This document shows, one piece after another, positions 18,259-28,263 of a DNA stretch of 64,000 nucleotides. The position numbers were made by a program, and so were the translations under genes. The notes under the pieces were generated by a model. That model saw only the letters and a program-made list of their open reading frames with translations, did not search any database and was not told the origin of the DNA. This stretch comes from Neptunomonas phycophila (lineage in GTDB: Bacteria; Pseudomonadota; Gammaproteobacteria; Pseudomonadales; Balneatricaceae), in the NCBI RefSeq assembly GCF_001922575.1, contig NZ_MRCI01000002.1, positions 272,001-336,000 on the forward strand, in the 5' to 3' direction. Numbering within the stretch: position 1 is the first letter of the stretch; the number at the start of each line of letters is the position of its first letter.

Positions 18259-19737
18259 ATGTCTGATAACACTCAGAAACAAGATGAAAATCGCTTGATA
18301 GCAGAGCGCCGCGAAAAACTTAACGCGTTGCGCGAAGCGGGTAATGCATTCCCTAACCAGTTTCGTCGTGATAGTTACGCACAAGATTTGCAAGACCAAT
18401 ATGGCGACAAGACAAAGGAAGAGTTAGCCGAGGCGGGCATCAAGGTCAGTGTAGCGGGTCGGATCATGTTGAACCGCGGTGCCTTTATGGTATTGCAAGA
18501 TATGACGGGTCGTATTCAGCTGTATGTCAATAAAGAGTCTCGTCCTTTCGCGAAAAGCTTGGACCTAGGCGATATCGTTGGCGTGACTGGCGTATTACAT
18601 AAATCAGGTAAGGGTGACCTGTACGTTGATTTAGGTGAGTATCAACTGCTCACTAAAAACTTACGCCCATTGCCAGAAAAGCACAAAGGCTTAACTGATA
18701 CAGAGCAGCGCTACCGTCAGCGTTATGTTGATTTGATCACCAATGACGATTCTCGCCGAGTGTTTGAAATACGTTCAAAAATGGTAGCCGGTATCCGTAG
18801 TTATTTGGCTGATCGCCGCTTTGTTGAAGCCGAAACGCCAATGTTACAGGTGATTCCAGGTGGTGCTACCGCGCGTCCATTCGTTACGCACCATAATGCA
18901 TTAGACATGGATATGTACTTGCGTATAGCGCCTGAGCTTTATTTGAAACGTTTGGTCGTTGGTGGTTTTGAGCGTGTTTTTGAGATTAACCGTAACTTCC
19001 GAAATGAAGGTTTGTCGACGCGTCATAATCCAGAATTCACAATGCTTGAGTTTTACCAAGCCTATGCGGATTACAAAGATTTAATGGACCTAACCGAAGA
19101 CATGCTGCGTACATTGGCGATTGATGTGTTGGGCTCAACGACGCTTACCTACCAAGGTAGCGAATTCGATTTAGGTCAGCCGTTTGCTCGTATTAGCGTG
19201 TACGACTCAATCTTGAAATACAACCCGGAGCTAAAACCTGCTGACCTAGATACACTAGACGCCGCACGCGCGACAGCCGAGAAGCTTGGTATCCACATTA
19301 AAGATAGTTTTGGGCTTGGTAAGGTTCAAATTGAAATCTTTGAAGAAACCGTTGAACATTTGTTACAACAGCCAACATTTATTACTGAGTACCCAGCGGA
19401 AGTGTCTCCATTGGCGCGTCGAAATGACGATAATGATTTTATTACGGATCGTTTCGAGTTCTTCATGGGTGGTCGAGAAGTCGCAAACGGTTTCTCGGAG
19501 TTAAACGATTCTGAAGACCAAGCTGAGCGCTTCCGTCAGCAAGTCCTTGATAAGGATGCCGGTGATGATGAGGCGATGCACTATGATGCAGACTACATCA
19601 ACGCACTTGAATACGGTTTGCCACCTACGGCAGGCGAAGGTATTGGCATAGATCGACTGGTCATGTTCTTTGCAGACTGCGATTCAATCCGTGATGTTTT
19701 GTTGTTCCCAGCTATGCGCCCTCTAGCAGCAAAATAA
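18259..19737 (+). CDS. lysS: Lysyl-tRNA synthetase, class II
   Basis: This enzyme charges tRNA-Lys. The 492-residue protein has an N-terminal OB-fold anticodon-binding domain (about residues 60-150) and the class II catalytic domain. Motif 2 ([18 protein letters not shown]) and motif 3 (GIGIDRLVM) are clear. ATG at 18259 is preferred to the TTG just before it; AAAGG lies upstream. prfB and lysS form the conserved two-gene operon, with a 104-base gap containing a small AGCGC/GCGCT hairpin, and a strong terminator follows. Confidence 0.98.
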   Translation: MSDNTQKQDENRLIAERREKLNALREAGNAFPNQFRRDSYAQDLQDQYGDKTKEELAEAGIKVSVAGRIMLNRGAFMVLQDMTGRIQLYVNKESRPFAKSLDLGDIVGVTGVLHKSGKGDLYVDLGEYQLLTKNLRPLPEKHKGLTDTEQRYRQRYVDLITNDDSRRVFEIRSKMVAGIRSYLADRRFVEAETPMLQVIPGGATARPFVTHHNALDMDMYLRIAPELYLKRLVVGGFERVFEINRNFRNEGLSTRHNPEFTMLEFYQAYADYKDLMDLTEDMLRTLAIDVLGSTTLTYQGSEFDLGQPFARISVYDSILKYNPELKPADLDTLDAARATAEKLGIHIKDSFGLGKVQIEIFEETVEHLLQQPTFITEYPAEVSPLARRNDDNDFITDRFEFFMGGREVANGFSELNDSEDQAERFRQQVLDKDAGDDEAMHYDADYINALEYGLPPTAGEGIGIDRLVMFFADCDSIRDVLLFPAMRPLAAK

Positions 19738-19763
19738 CCCAGATTCAGTTTGCTACATGCGTT

Positions 19764-19792
19764 AAAAAAGCCGCTCTTAGAGCGGCTTTTTT
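19764..19792. terminator. Bidirectional terminator after lysS
   Basis: AAAAAAGCCGCTC pairs with GAGCGGCTTTTTT around a three-base loop. The flanking A- and T-tracts let it serve lysS and the converging MFS gene. Confidence 0.95.
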
Positions 19793-19844
19793 GTAGGTGA
19801 ACAAGCGTCTTCTGATGGGCAGCCAATTGGCGTGCCTCGATCTG

Positions 19845-21743
19845 CTAGGTAGGCTTGTCGGCTGTTGTTTTATCCGTCAGGTCGTTAACTTCATAATCGT
19901 CCGGACGATCATTAATATCCATTGATATATTGTCATCCAAATTATCTGAATCGTGCAAAATATCCACAACGTCAGAAGCCATTTCAGGTACTGTTTCCAC
20001 GACGGCAGCCGCAATATCGTACGCTTGCTCTGGATGATTTTCGGCAAAGTGCGTTACCAGCTCCGTTGCTGACTCATGATATGCTTCTAAATCGGCAGGG
20101 CGCATGTCAGAGGTGTCTACAGCCAAGCTTTCTTCCTGTGTTTCGGTATTATCCGGCTCGGTCGCAGGAGCTGGGTTACTCGGGATGTGGTTGATAATAG
20201 CCGTGACAATATCAGAAAGCTCATTTGGACGGTGCTCGCTTAGCCACTGGACCAGTTCAGTTGCTTGTTCTGGTGCGTTATCGGCCAGTGCCTCGGCAAT
20301 TTCTAAGCTAAGCCCCGGAGCGGCCCGGGTGATTGACGCAAATAAGCGCCCAACATCAATATCGTCAACCTGAGCCAGTGCGGTATAGAGTTCTGCTGCT
20401 TTCTCGGGTGAGCTCTGTGTTAATTCTTTCACCATACGAACCGCTGCTCCAGGGTTGCTTTCTGCAATAGTAATGGCAACTTGGGCTTCTAGGCTGTTAG
20501 GTGTTTCATCTTCTTGGTGTGGAATACGCGGGTCGAGATCATATAAACCGCTACCGATATCTGTGTGCATAACAAAGCCTTCTTGTTCGCTGATAGGTAG
20601 AGATGGGCGAGCGCGCATGCGGTAAACAACAAATAATAGTAGCGCTAATTCAAAGGTTGCTAAAAATCCAAAGAGGGCATCATTGCCCCAAATTTCCATC
20701 GCTTTTGAAGATGTAATAGGACCTATGATACTGCCTATGGCATAAATGCTTAACAAGCCTCCCATGGCCGCCGCCATGTCTGAGGTGCGCACCCTATCAA
20801 AAGTTTCTGAAATACTCATAGGATACAAACAGGAGAACACACCGGTTGAGATGCCTGTGAGTATCATCATTAGCGTAGTTAGGTTGTAATTAGCGGCGAA
20901 GGGGATGGCAATCGTCGTTAGGATATTGATAACCAATAGACCAAACAACAGAGTACGCCTGTCTAATCTGTCAGAGAGCATTCCAATTGGTAACTGAAGC
21001 AAAAAGGCGCCTAAAACAGCCGAAGCCATAAACACGGATAACATGAAGCCAGAAATACCGTAGCCGCCAGCAAAAACTGGAAGTAGGTTCATGATAGAGC
21101 CGTAAAGTACACCGCCAAAGCAGCATGTTACGGCACCTAACGGTGATATCTTTAAAATTTGTAATAAAGACATGCCGTGTGTTTCTTGCAACACAGGACC
21201 GCTGCGTCGGCTCATTGCTAGTGGAACAAGCCCCATAGTGAGCAGCATAGCCGCTATAGTAAATAGTGTTGAATTGTCAGCAGGGGCTATGTTGAGTAAA
21301 AACTGCCCGCAGAAAATAGCAGCCATGATGGTGATTTGGCTGGTAGCTAGCATCCGCCCGCGTGTCTTTTCAGTAGCCGCATGACTCAACCAGCCATCGA
21401 TGACGGCAAAAGAGCAGGCTATACAAAAGCCCATCAAGCCTCGCATGGCTCCCCAAACCCAAACATTCATCGTTAAACTGCAGGCTAAAATAGCAATAGC
21501 GCTAAGAGCAGCCGAAGCGGCGAAGACCCTAATGTAGCCGACTCGGGCGATTAAGCTTCTGCAGTAAAGGCCTCCTAAGAGCATGCCAACTGCATACATA
21601 GCTAGAACTAGACCTATAACATCCGTTTCAGTACCTTCTATACCCATGCGTACTGGTAATAAAATACCAATCAAGCCGAAGCCCAGCATAAGAATGAAGC
21701 AGCTTATGTATAAAGAAACCAAAGGAAGAAGGGTGAGTATCAC
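19845..21743 (-). CDS. MFS transporter with 15-residue repeat tail
   Basis: Residues 1 to about 395 form a twelve-helix major facilitator transporter. It resembles the YcaD-type subgroup, whose substrates are unknown. About 235 extra residues follow, which ordinary MFS proteins lack. From about residue 420 the tail is built of units of exactly 15 residues, most starting with Pro: PGAAVRMV, PEKAAELY, PGLSLEIA, PEQATELV, PNELSDIV, then after an acidic linker PEQAYDIA and PEMASDVV. Each unit looks like a short Pro-capped helix. The final 30 residues are very acidic. The tail is probably cytoplasmic, as the N-terminus is. Its role is unknown; sensing or protein binding is a guess. The gene is single and divergent from ung. 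Confidence 0.85.
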   Translation of the reverse strand: MILTLLPLVSLYISCFILMLGFGLIGILLPVRMGIEGTETDVIGLVLAMYAVGMLLGGLYCRSLIARVGYIRVFAASAALSAIAILACSLTMNVWVWGAMRGLMGFCIACSFAVIDGWLSHAATEKTRGRMLATSQITIMAAIFCGQFLLNIAPADNSTLFTIAAMLLTMGLVPLAMSRRSGPVLQETHGMSLLQILKISPLGAVTCCFGGVLYGSIMNLLPVFAGGYGISGFMLSVFMASAVLGAFLLQLPIGMLSDRLDRRTLLFGLLVINILTTIAIPFAANYNLTTLMMILTGISTGVFSCLYPMSISETFDRVRTSDMAAAMGGLLSIYAIGSIIGPITSSKAMEIWGNDALFGFLATFELALLLFVVYRMRARPSLPISEQEGFVMHTDIGSGLYDLDPRIPHQEDETPNSLEAQVAITIAESNPGAAVRMVKELTQSSPEKAAELYTALAQVDDIDVGRLFASITRAAPGLSLEIAEALADNAPEQATELVQWLSEHRPNELSDIVTAIINHIPSNPAPATEPDNTETQEESLAVDTSDMRPADLEAYHESATELVTHFAENHPEQAYDIAAAVVETVPEMASDVVDILHDSDNLDDNISMDINDRPDDYEVNDLTDKTTADKPT

Positions 21744-21924
21744 GGGAGTCCTTTAAATGTTCGTGTGAGAAAAGGTCAGACTAGGGATCTAGTACCTAAG
21801 TGTCAATCTATCACAGGCAAGTCAAGGAAAGGATGCGATAAAAACAATGTTCACGTTGAAAATTCAGGTATCATTTGAAGGCTAATAATCCTCCGCTAAC
21901 CCAATCGATAATAAGATAATTGTT

Positions 21925-22689
21925 ATGCCTCCAATAAAGAGAAACCCAAAACAAGCTAGCTTATTTTCAACGTTAGATGAAGGAGCGCCTCTGGCTCCTT
22001 TACCCGAGGATGTCAGTCTAGACTTGCCAGCAGGCTGGCAACCTGAGTTATCAAACGAGATTAGTGCACCTTATATGAAGCAATTGTTATCATATCTCGT
22101 GGAGCGCAGTCAGCATGCCGTTATTTATCCTGCAGCGCATGATTGGTTACACGCTCTTGAAATGACGCCTTTATCCGCTGTCAAAGTGGTGATGATTGGT
22201 CAAGATCCTTACCACCAGCCTAATCAGGCTCATGGTTTATGCTTTTCTGTAAAACCTGATATCAAGGTCCCGCCTTCCTTAGTTAATATCTATAAAGAGC
22301 TATCAACTGATCTAGGTATTGAACCAGCTGCTCACGGCTTTCTAGAATCATGGGCCAAACAAGGCGTGCTGATGATCAATAGTGTGTTAACGGTAGAAGA
22401 TTCGACACCCAATGCTCACAAAGATAAGGGCTGGGAGCGCTTTACCGATAAAATAATCGAGATAGTTAACCGTGAATGCATGAATGTTGTTTTTTTGTTG
22501 TGGGGGAGTTACGCGCAAAAGAAAGGGGCTTCGATAGATAGAAGTCGGCACTGCGTACTAGAAGCACCTCATCCTTCTCCATTGTCTGCGCACCGTGGAT
22601 TCTTTGGAAGTCGCCCTTTTAGTCAAGCGAATGCTTATCTAACCTCGCATTCGATAACCCCCATTCAATGGCAGCTGCCAGATTTGTAG
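21925..22689 (+). CDS. ung: Uracil-DNA glycosylase, family 1
   Basis: Ung removes uracil from DNA at the start of base excision repair. The catalytic water-activating motif GQDPYHQPNQAHGL and the DNA-binding HPSPLSAHRGFFG motif are intact. The protein is 254 residues, about 25 longer than E. coli Ung, the excess being an N-terminal tail. That tail contains QASLF at residues 10-14, which fits the pentapeptide used by many proteins to bind the DNA polymerase beta sliding clamp. The start codon is an ATG in an AT-rich leader without a strong ribosome-binding site, so the tail depends on this start being correct. Confidence 0.97.
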   Translation: MPPIKRNPKQASLFSTLDEGAPLAPLPEDVSLDLPAGWQPELSNEISAPYMKQLLSYLVERSQHAVIYPAAHDWLHALEMTPLSAVKVVMIGQDPYHQPNQAHGLCFSVKPDIKVPPSLVNIYKELSTDLGIEPAAHGFLESWAKQGVLMINSVLTVEDSTPNAHKDKGWERFTDKIIEIVNRECMNVVFLLWGSYAQKKGASIDRSRHCVLEAPHPSPLSAHRGFFGSRPFSQANAYLTSHSITPIQWQLPDL

Positions 22690-22725
22690 AGCAGTTAGGT
22701 TGATTTAACTGTGCCGGATTAATGT

Positions 22726-23106
22726 TTATTGTTTATCTGAAATGTGGCAGCTATTTTCTGAACAACGTCGTTTATAGCGCCGCTTAGCAAAGCATAAATA
22801 CAGTCGGTTAAGTAAGGGAGTTATTCTTAAAAAATAGACTAGGCTCGCTAAGTGTCGGTAATAGGGCAGCTTTTTCCAAATACATATAAAAGCGGGCACC
22901 CCCTGTAACTGTTTGCCGTCTTCTGAAATAGCGTGGATAATTTGCATGGCCTGAGAGTATTCAATGCCGTATTGTTGCAAAGTTGCGGATGACTGGTGAA
23001 TATCATCCCACTGTATGCGGTTTGCTTTATCTAGCTTACGGTAATGCGCGATCTCTTTCCTGCATAGCGGGCATCCTCCGTCGTAAAATAAAATCGGTTT
23101 ATTCAT
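22726..23106 (-). CDS. DUF393 (DCC family) thiol-disulfide protein
   Basis: This 126-residue protein has the DCC-family N-terminus: FYDGGCPLCRKEI, in which Asp and the CxxC pair are the defining residues. The fold is thioredoxin-like. The C-terminal half ends in a basic, Cys-containing stretch. Its function is unknown; a redox role is inferred from CPLC. Its start overlaps the stop of the upstream DUF3081 gene by eight bases, so the two are probably co-translated. Confidence 0.88.
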   Translation of the reverse strand: MNKPILFYDGGCPLCRKEIAHYRKLDKANRIQWDDIHQSSATLQQYGIEYSQAMQIIHAISEDGKQLQGVPAFICIWKKLPYYRHLASLVYFLRITPLLNRLYLCFAKRRYKRRCSENSCHISDKQ

Positions 23107-23362
23107 AATCTTTTTTATTGATCAATGACAGCGTGTCGAGGAATTGATTGAAATGACCGCGAGAGCCCGTTTCAACAGAGTACTTGTTGTGAAAAAAGAT
23201 GCTCACTTCGACGTTATTGTCTTTTAAGGTAACGGTGTAGCCATCAATGCTGCTATTTGCGCGTATGCCATCCAGAACATAATCGTCACCGATCTTTTCT
23301 CCATGCTGAGTGATCTTGAAGAAAGCTTGCAGTGCCGTTTGTATATCTAATTTGTGATCCAT
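23099..23362 (-). CDS. DUF3081-like small protein
   Basis: This 87-residue protein has unknown function. Its pattern ITQHGEKIGDDYVLDGI, then DGYTVTLKDNNVEVSIFFHNKY, matches what I recall as DUF3081, a small family of marine gammaproteobacteria such as Vibrio and Shewanella. I chose the ATG at 23362 because GGGTGG lies four bases upstream; the frame extends to 23485, but those residues do not look like family sequence. It overlaps the following DUF393 gene. Confidence 0.72.
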   Translation of the reverse strand: MDHKLDIQTALQAFFKITQHGEKIGDDYVLDGIRANSSIDGYTVTLKDNNVEVSIFFHNKYSVETGSRGHFNQFLDTLSLINKKDYE

Positions 23363-23517
23363 AAATCCACCCGTATCAATGACTATTAATACGCATAGAC
23401 AGTAAAAATGGATGGGTGTGCGGTTTATTTTTGAAGTGAAAGAAGCACCGAACAACACGCACCCGAGAGTGCATGTTGTTCGCAATACGTGCTGGTTATC
23501 CTGCAGGGAGTAAGCTG

Positions 23518-24561
23518 CTAGCGTTTAGCAACAAATAACTCGGGGTCTAGTTCGTAGGGTAATTCGAGTAGGTTAAGAGCTGTGCCGTCAGCGAGACTCA
23601 AAGGGTGTTCATCGGCTTGTGATTTAGTAATTACAGCCAGTAAATGAACTTGATGGTCGTTAACCCGTGCGGCACTTAGCACTTGGCCAATGTTTTGTTT
23701 GGTTTCCGTGTTAATGGCATCTCCGCTGCTCGGTAGCCCTTGAGTGTCCGCAGAGAGTAAATACATGGGTTTGTTGAGTTTCCCGCGATGCTGTAAGCGA
23801 GTGATAATTTCTTGGCCTGTATAACAACCCTTGGCGAAACTCACGCCCTTGAGCGCCTGTAGATTCGTCATTTGTGGAATGTAAGATTCTTGCGTTTTTG
23901 CATCGATTTCAGGAATGCCAGCGTCAACTTCTGTTAAAAGCCAGTCGTTAGTTGTGCCTAGTGGCGCTCGATCAGTCAACTTTTTCAAGACGCCTTCGGC
24001 TTGTTCTGCTGGCACCCATAGTTCGTACCGGTTACCCGGTTCACTGTCTGCTACCGGCACTTTAACCGCGATTAGGTTGCCTGTTTTTACCGTACAGTCG
24101 ACTTCTAATGGATTGCCTTCGAGCAGCTGTTCAACGAGCGCGTCTGCTCCCGGGCCTAATAAACCAAAACCTAACCAGTTCTCGGACTCATCGACGGCTT
24201 CGGCTTTAGAGAACATGATGTACTTTTTGAGCGTTTGAAGACCCAGGTCAAAAGCCTCGTGGTTCAGCCGAAGTAGGAAGCCGTTATCAATGGCGATTAA
24301 TCGGTAGAGCGCTATGATGCTGCCTTTGATGGTGCAATGTGCACCTAACCGGCTACCGTGTTTGCTGACTTCACGCATGTCGCATGTGAGTTGGCCCTGC
24401 AGAAACTTCTCGGCATCAGGGCCTAGCACCGAAATAACGCGTTGGTGAATAAGCGGCACAATACGTGTTGGGCTATCTGCTTTAGGAACAGCTGAAATGG
24501 CTCGTTGGTTATCGGCTAAGGTAATATGATAAGGAGCCAGCAGTGTTGTCCATTGATTCAT
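23518..24561 (-). CDS. ygfZ: Folate-binding Fe-S maintenance protein YgfZ
   Basis: YgfZ resembles the glycine-cleavage T-protein, binds tetrahydrofolate and helps keep certain Fe-S enzymes active, such as MiaB-type enzymes in E. coli. The diagnostic segment KGCYTGQEII with its essential Cys is present near residue 240. Length is 347 residues, slightly above the E. coli protein (326). It is a single gene, upstream (in coordinates) of the DUF393 pair and followed by psd on the same strand. Confidence 0.95.
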   Translation of the reverse strand: MNQWTTLLAPYHITLADNQRAISAVPKADSPTRIVPLIHQRVISVLGPDAEKFLQGQLTCDMREVSKHGSRLGAHCTIKGSIIALYRLIAIDNGFLLRLNHEAFDLGLQTLKKYIMFSKAEAVDESENWLGFGLLGPGADALVEQLLEGNPLEVDCTVKTGNLIAVKVPVADSEPGNRYELWVPAEQAEGVLKKLTDRAPLGTTNDWLLTEVDAGIPEIDAKTQESYIPQMTNLQALKGVSFAKGCYTGQEIITRLQHRGKLNKPMYLLSADTQGLPSSGDAINTETKQNIGQVLSAARVNDHQVHLLAVITKSQADEHPLSLADGTALNLLELPYELDPELFVAKR

Positions 24562-24625
24562 GACATTATCCTGTAAAGGTTCAGAGCCAGCGCATTGAGC
24601 GCTTGCTCTGTAATATATCTAGCAA

Positions 24626-25564
24626 TTAAACGGAACGTGATTCAGACGACGTATCATCCGCAGACAGTGTATTGTCATGCTGGGGCGGTGCTTGGGTGGC
24701 ATTATTGCTACCCATGTGGCCAATGGACTCTCCCAATTTGACGGGTGATTCTGCTTTGAGCTGTTCTACCCACTCAATTGCTTCAGGTCCGAACAACAGC
24801 ACTACCGTAGAGCCTAGCTTAAAGCGCCCCATTTCTTCACCTTTCTCGAGGGTGATAGGGTCGCTAACTTGAGGTGTAAAATGCGTCAATACCGGTTTTT
24901 TGATAGCGGGAGCCTCTTGGCCGCTCCAAACAGTTTCAATACCGGCGACAATCATTGCACCAACTAACACCATAGCCATCGGCCCTACCTCGGTCTCAAA
25001 TATCGCGACTAACCGCTCATTGCGTGCGAATAATTGATCGACGTTTTCTGCTGTTGTTTGGTTAACAGAAAACAAATCTCCGGGTACGTAAACGGTTTCG
25101 ATTAAGGTGCCTTTAATCGGCATGTGTACACGGTGATAATCACGTGGTGATAAATATATGGTGGCAAAGTAACCGTTTTTAAAGGGTGTGGCTAAGTGCT
25201 CGTATCCGCCCAGTAAAGTTGATAGCCCATAACCACGTCCTTTGGCTTGAAAAATACGGCCATGATCTATTGAGCCAATTTGGCTGATGGCACCATCAGC
25301 AGGAGAAACGACACTGTTTGCTGAAGAGTCAATTGGACGGGCGTCTTCTTTTAGAGCGCGTGTAAAAAATGCATTGAAGGTAGGGTAGGCGGTAGGCTCT
25401 TCGATAAGCGCTTCGCTCATGTTTACTCGGTATTTTTTCGCAAACTGCGTGATAAAGGTATTCTTTATCCACGGTGTTGTAGAGTCAGCAATCTTACCGA
25501 CTAAACGAGATAATAAATGTTGTGGAACAATATGTTGGAACAGAATAAATAGTTTGGTTTTCAA
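24626..25564 (-). CDS. psd: Phosphatidylserine decarboxylase proenzyme
   Basis: Psd makes phosphatidylethanolamine from phosphatidylserine at the inner membrane. The proenzyme cleaves itself at the Gly-Ser bond of LGST, visible near residue 250 ([11 protein letters not shown]), giving a pyruvoyl group on the small subunit. Other conserved blocks are VSPADGAI and [13 protein letters not shown]. It is 312 residues long; the last 30 or so after the small subunit are polar and poorly conserved. The same-strand neighbour upstream is the sulfurtransferase gene, an arrangement shared with pseudomonads. Confidence 0.97.
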   Translation of the reverse strand: MKTKLFILFQHIVPQHLLSRLVGKIADSTTPWIKNTFITQFAKKYRVNMSEALIEEPTAYPTFNAFFTRALKEDARPIDSSANSVVSPADGAISQIGSIDHGRIFQAKGRGYGLSTLLGGYEHLATPFKNGYFATIYLSPRDYHRVHMPIKGTLIETVYVPGDLFSVNQTTAENVDQLFARNERLVAIFETEVGPMAMVLVGAMIVAGIETVWSGQEAPAIKKPVLTHFTPQVSDPITLEKGEEMGRFKLGSTVVLLFGPEAIEWVEQLKAESPVKLGESIGHMGSNNATQAPPQHDNTLSADDTSSESRSV

Positions 25565-25645
25565 ACCAGTATCTCCAAAACCTTCCGTAGGGTGCCTGAG
25601 GCCATAATACCCACAGAAGGTGGTTTATAGATGTTAAATGGGACG

Positions 25646-26467
25646 TTAGTGGCTTTTTTCGACGGCGCTATTGGGTAGGTTGCCCCACTCAAACCAGGAG
25701 CCGTCGTAGCACCGCATATCATCAATACCTGCATAGAGGCCTGCGATGTAAGTGAGCCCAGAGCGGCGATGGGTTTGGCAATGCGTCACAATCGGTTTAG
25801 TCGTATCCAGCCCGGCTGCTACTATTTGCTGTTTGATGGCATTGGGGGATAGCAAAAGCGCAGGAGCCTCATGGGCGAGAACGTCCGTCCACTCTAACCA
25901 TTTAGCGGTGGGAATGTGCCCACCTTTACTGGCATTAACTACTTTTGTACCTTGGTATTCATCGAGTGCGCGCGCATCCCAAATGCTGATATCACCTTGT
26001 GCGACGTGTTTTTCTATGAAGCTATAATCCGCTAATAGAGGCGTCCCCTGATGACTCACGGTAAGGGATGACGGCACCGGGGTATGCGGAGTTTGTTCAA
26101 CTGGGAAGCCTTCTAAACGCCATGCATCTAAATGGCCATTCAAAAAAGAGACATTAAATAAGTTGCAACAATGCATGGTCCACACAAATCGACCGGCCCA
26201 CGGACCTTTTTGGTCATCATACACAACAACGTGTGATGCTTCGGTGATGCCTGCATCGGAGAACAACTCTGATAGTTGAGCGTCGCTGGCTATTTTATTG
26301 GGTATTGGAGCTTGTCCACAGAGCATACGTGTAGGCTCAAGACGAATCGCGCCGGGGATGTGGCTGGTTTCGTAATGCGCTTCTGAAGATAGATCAATGA
26401 CGATCACATGAGGTTGATCAATGACTTTTGATAGTTCGACCGCGTCGATTACCAGTGGCAATTGCAT
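25646..26467 (-). CDS. Thiosulfate/3-mercaptopyruvate-type sulfurtransferase
   Basis: This is a two-domain rhodanese of 273 residues. The N-terminal domain (about 1-125) is inactive as usual. The C-terminal domain holds the active-site loop C-Q-T-H-R-R after VTH, a six-residue loop starting with the persulfide-forming Cys. The sequence after it (SGLTYIAGLY) is typical. Substrate choice between thiosulfate and mercaptopyruvate is not certain from sequence. It lies beside psd, where Pseudomonas also has a rhodanese gene. Confidence 0.92.
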   Translation of the reverse strand: MQLPLVIDAVELSKVIDQPHVIVIDLSSEAHYETSHIPGAIRLEPTRMLCGQAPIPNKIASDAQLSELFSDAGITEASHVVVYDDQKGPWAGRFVWTMHCCNLFNVSFLNGHLDAWRLEGFPVEQTPHTPVPSSLTVSHQGTPLLADYSFIEKHVAQGDISIWDARALDEYQGTKVVNASKGGHIPTAKWLEWTDVLAHEAPALLLSPNAIKQQIVAAGLDTTKPIVTHCQTHRRSGLTYIAGLYAGIDDMRCYDGSWFEWGNLPNSAVEKSH

Positions 26468-26551
26468 GGCTTGTTCTCATCGTAGACTGGAAAATGATCA
26501 TAACGATTTGTTGTCCGAGCCTCAATGGTAGCATGAATAGCCTAAGTAAAA

Positions 26552-28240
26552 TTATAGGGCGTGTAAGGCCTTACTAGCCGCTGAGCACAGCAAGCGGAAC
26601 TGCTGGTGTTGGAAGTCAGTCAAGGCCGATGGATTGTCGCCTCCGTCAGCGTAGATAACAGCTACGGGCTTGTCATCCTTAAAAATTGACATGATGAGTA
26701 TATCTTGATGCGGCAAAATTTGTGTATATGCCTTCGACATTAAGCGCTCATATTGGGCGCGGTTACTTTGTTTGATCCAGACGCAAAGGGGCTTCTCACT
26801 GAGCTTTTTAAAGAGCCCTCCCGTGCTAATATCAATTTCATAGCTGGCCAAGGGATCTGATTTCTCCATTCCAATGGCTTGCGCAGCTTTTACTGTTTGG
26901 TTTTTCGTGTTTACTAAGCTCAGTGTGACTCGTTGTAAGCCTAAACCCTGTGATAATCCTTGTAATAGCCCCCCCAATATATGAGATGGTTTTGTGTAAA
27001 GATGGTAGCCATCTCTAAACCTGTCCATGATGATTTTAAACTTGCTGTTATCTAATAATTCATCGGGGCTGGTTGGGTGTGCTCTATAGCGGGTTGCTGG
27101 TTGGGTAGGGGCGGACGGGGCCGTTACCGCCTTAGCGGCCAGCCTTGGTTTCTTAGCTGCAGGCTTTTTCACTGCCGGGGCTGTATTGATTAAGGCGCTA
27201 AGCTCTTTGTTGGATAACTTATAGTTCCCCATATTATCAGAGGGAATAAGCAGCATTTCAGCCGCAGGTGCTAGCGTGCCTGCTACATGATAATGATGAG
27301 ATGACGAAATCGTTATCTGGTTCAGCATGGTGCGAGTCTCATCATGATCGCCACCCAGATAGCAACAAACCGTTTCAGTGGTATCGGCTGGGCGGCTCGT
27401 TTGCCATTCACGGCTAACATTCATGGCATACCAGTTGGCCAGTTTAATAATAAAGCTGCGGTCTTGCAGCATGTGACCGATGGCACGATTATCGTCATCG
27501 CTGATCTCGCTATTGCCTACAGTGCGTTCACGAAACTTAGTCAGTAATGCACGAGAAGGGGATGTGTTTGGGTCCTGCGCTTGACAGATTACGTCGGAAA
27601 ACCCCCATTCAGTAGAGAGTCCATGTGAGATGTCTTGCATGGTGCAGCCTAAGATTTTCTTTTCGGCGGCTACAGGGTCGCTCCCTTTTTCATTAATTAG
27701 GATATGTACTTCATGCATGTGTAAAGGGGCGTGTAGCCATAAAGACCATAAGCCAACCCCGTAAAACAGACTGGCTAAGAAGGTCTCATCGACAAACGGC
27801 TGGTTTTTACGGCGCATCCAGCGTTCTGCGTGGAAAGCAGCCAGATGACTATTAGCAATAGCGCGGAAATAAAGCTGTTGTTGGATACTGTTTGGGCTGA
27901 CTTTAACGGGTTTTAGCCGGTTAGCTAGCTGCTCTATAGGGTCCATACCCAGTGAGGAAACCGCATGTTCAACGCTCGTGATTACTGAATCGCGCTTAGC
28001 TGCTTGGTGCGCTTGTTGGGCAGCGCGTACAAAAATAAGGCTTAAAATAGGGTCGCTTTTAATTAAAGCGGTGAGTTGGCTGATCATGGTGTTGTCATTT
28101 TGCACGAGAAGCCGCAAACGCTTTAAGCTGCTTGCTCTGACAGGAAAAGGCTTATCTTTAAGAAAGCTAATCCATGCTTCAGGCCCAAAAAGCTCGTCAC
28201 TTTTGGTCTGAAAATCGCCTGACTTTTCCTGTTGTTCCAT
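26552..28240 (-). CDS. HDOD and GAF domain signalling protein
   Basis: This 562-residue cytoplasmic protein has an N-terminal HDOD domain (about residues 20-290; blocks LIKSDPILSLIFVRAA and SVEHAVSSLGMDPIEQL). A Pro/Ala/Lys-rich linker (about 350-385) joins it to a C-terminal GAF-like domain (about 410-560; VTLSLVNT, then VAVIYADGG). HDOD proteins lack HD phosphohydrolase catalysis and work in regulation, often of motility or c-di-GMP responses. The gene occupies the spot between rsgA and the sulfurtransferase. The signal and output are unknown. Confidence 0.87.
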   Translation of the reverse strand: MEQQEKSGDFQTKSDELFGPEAWISFLKDKPFPVRASSLKRLRLLVQNDNTMISQLTALIKSDPILSLIFVRAAQQAHQAAKRDSVITSVEHAVSSLGMDPIEQLANRLKPVKVSPNSIQQQLYFRAIANSHLAAFHAERWMRRKNQPFVDETFLASLFYGVGLWSLWLHAPLHMHEVHILINEKGSDPVAAEKKILGCTMQDISHGLSTEWGFSDVICQAQDPNTSPSRALLTKFRERTVGNSEISDDDNRAIGHMLQDRSFIIKLANWYAMNVSREWQTSRPADTTETVCCYLGGDHDETRTMLNQITISSSHHYHVAGTLAPAAEMLLIPSDNMGNYKLSNKELSALINTAPAVKKPAAKKPRLAAKAVTAPSAPTQPATRYRAHPTSPDELLDNSKFKIIMDRFRDGYHLYTKPSHILGGLLQGLSQGLGLQRVTLSLVNTKNQTVKAAQAIGMEKSDPLASYEIDISTGGLFKKLSEKPLCVWIKQSNRAQYERLMSKAYTQILPHQDILIMSIFKDDKPVAVIYADGGDNPSALTDFQHQQFRLLCSAASKALHAL

Positions 28241-28263
28241 GAACTCTCACTGTCGCCTATTGA

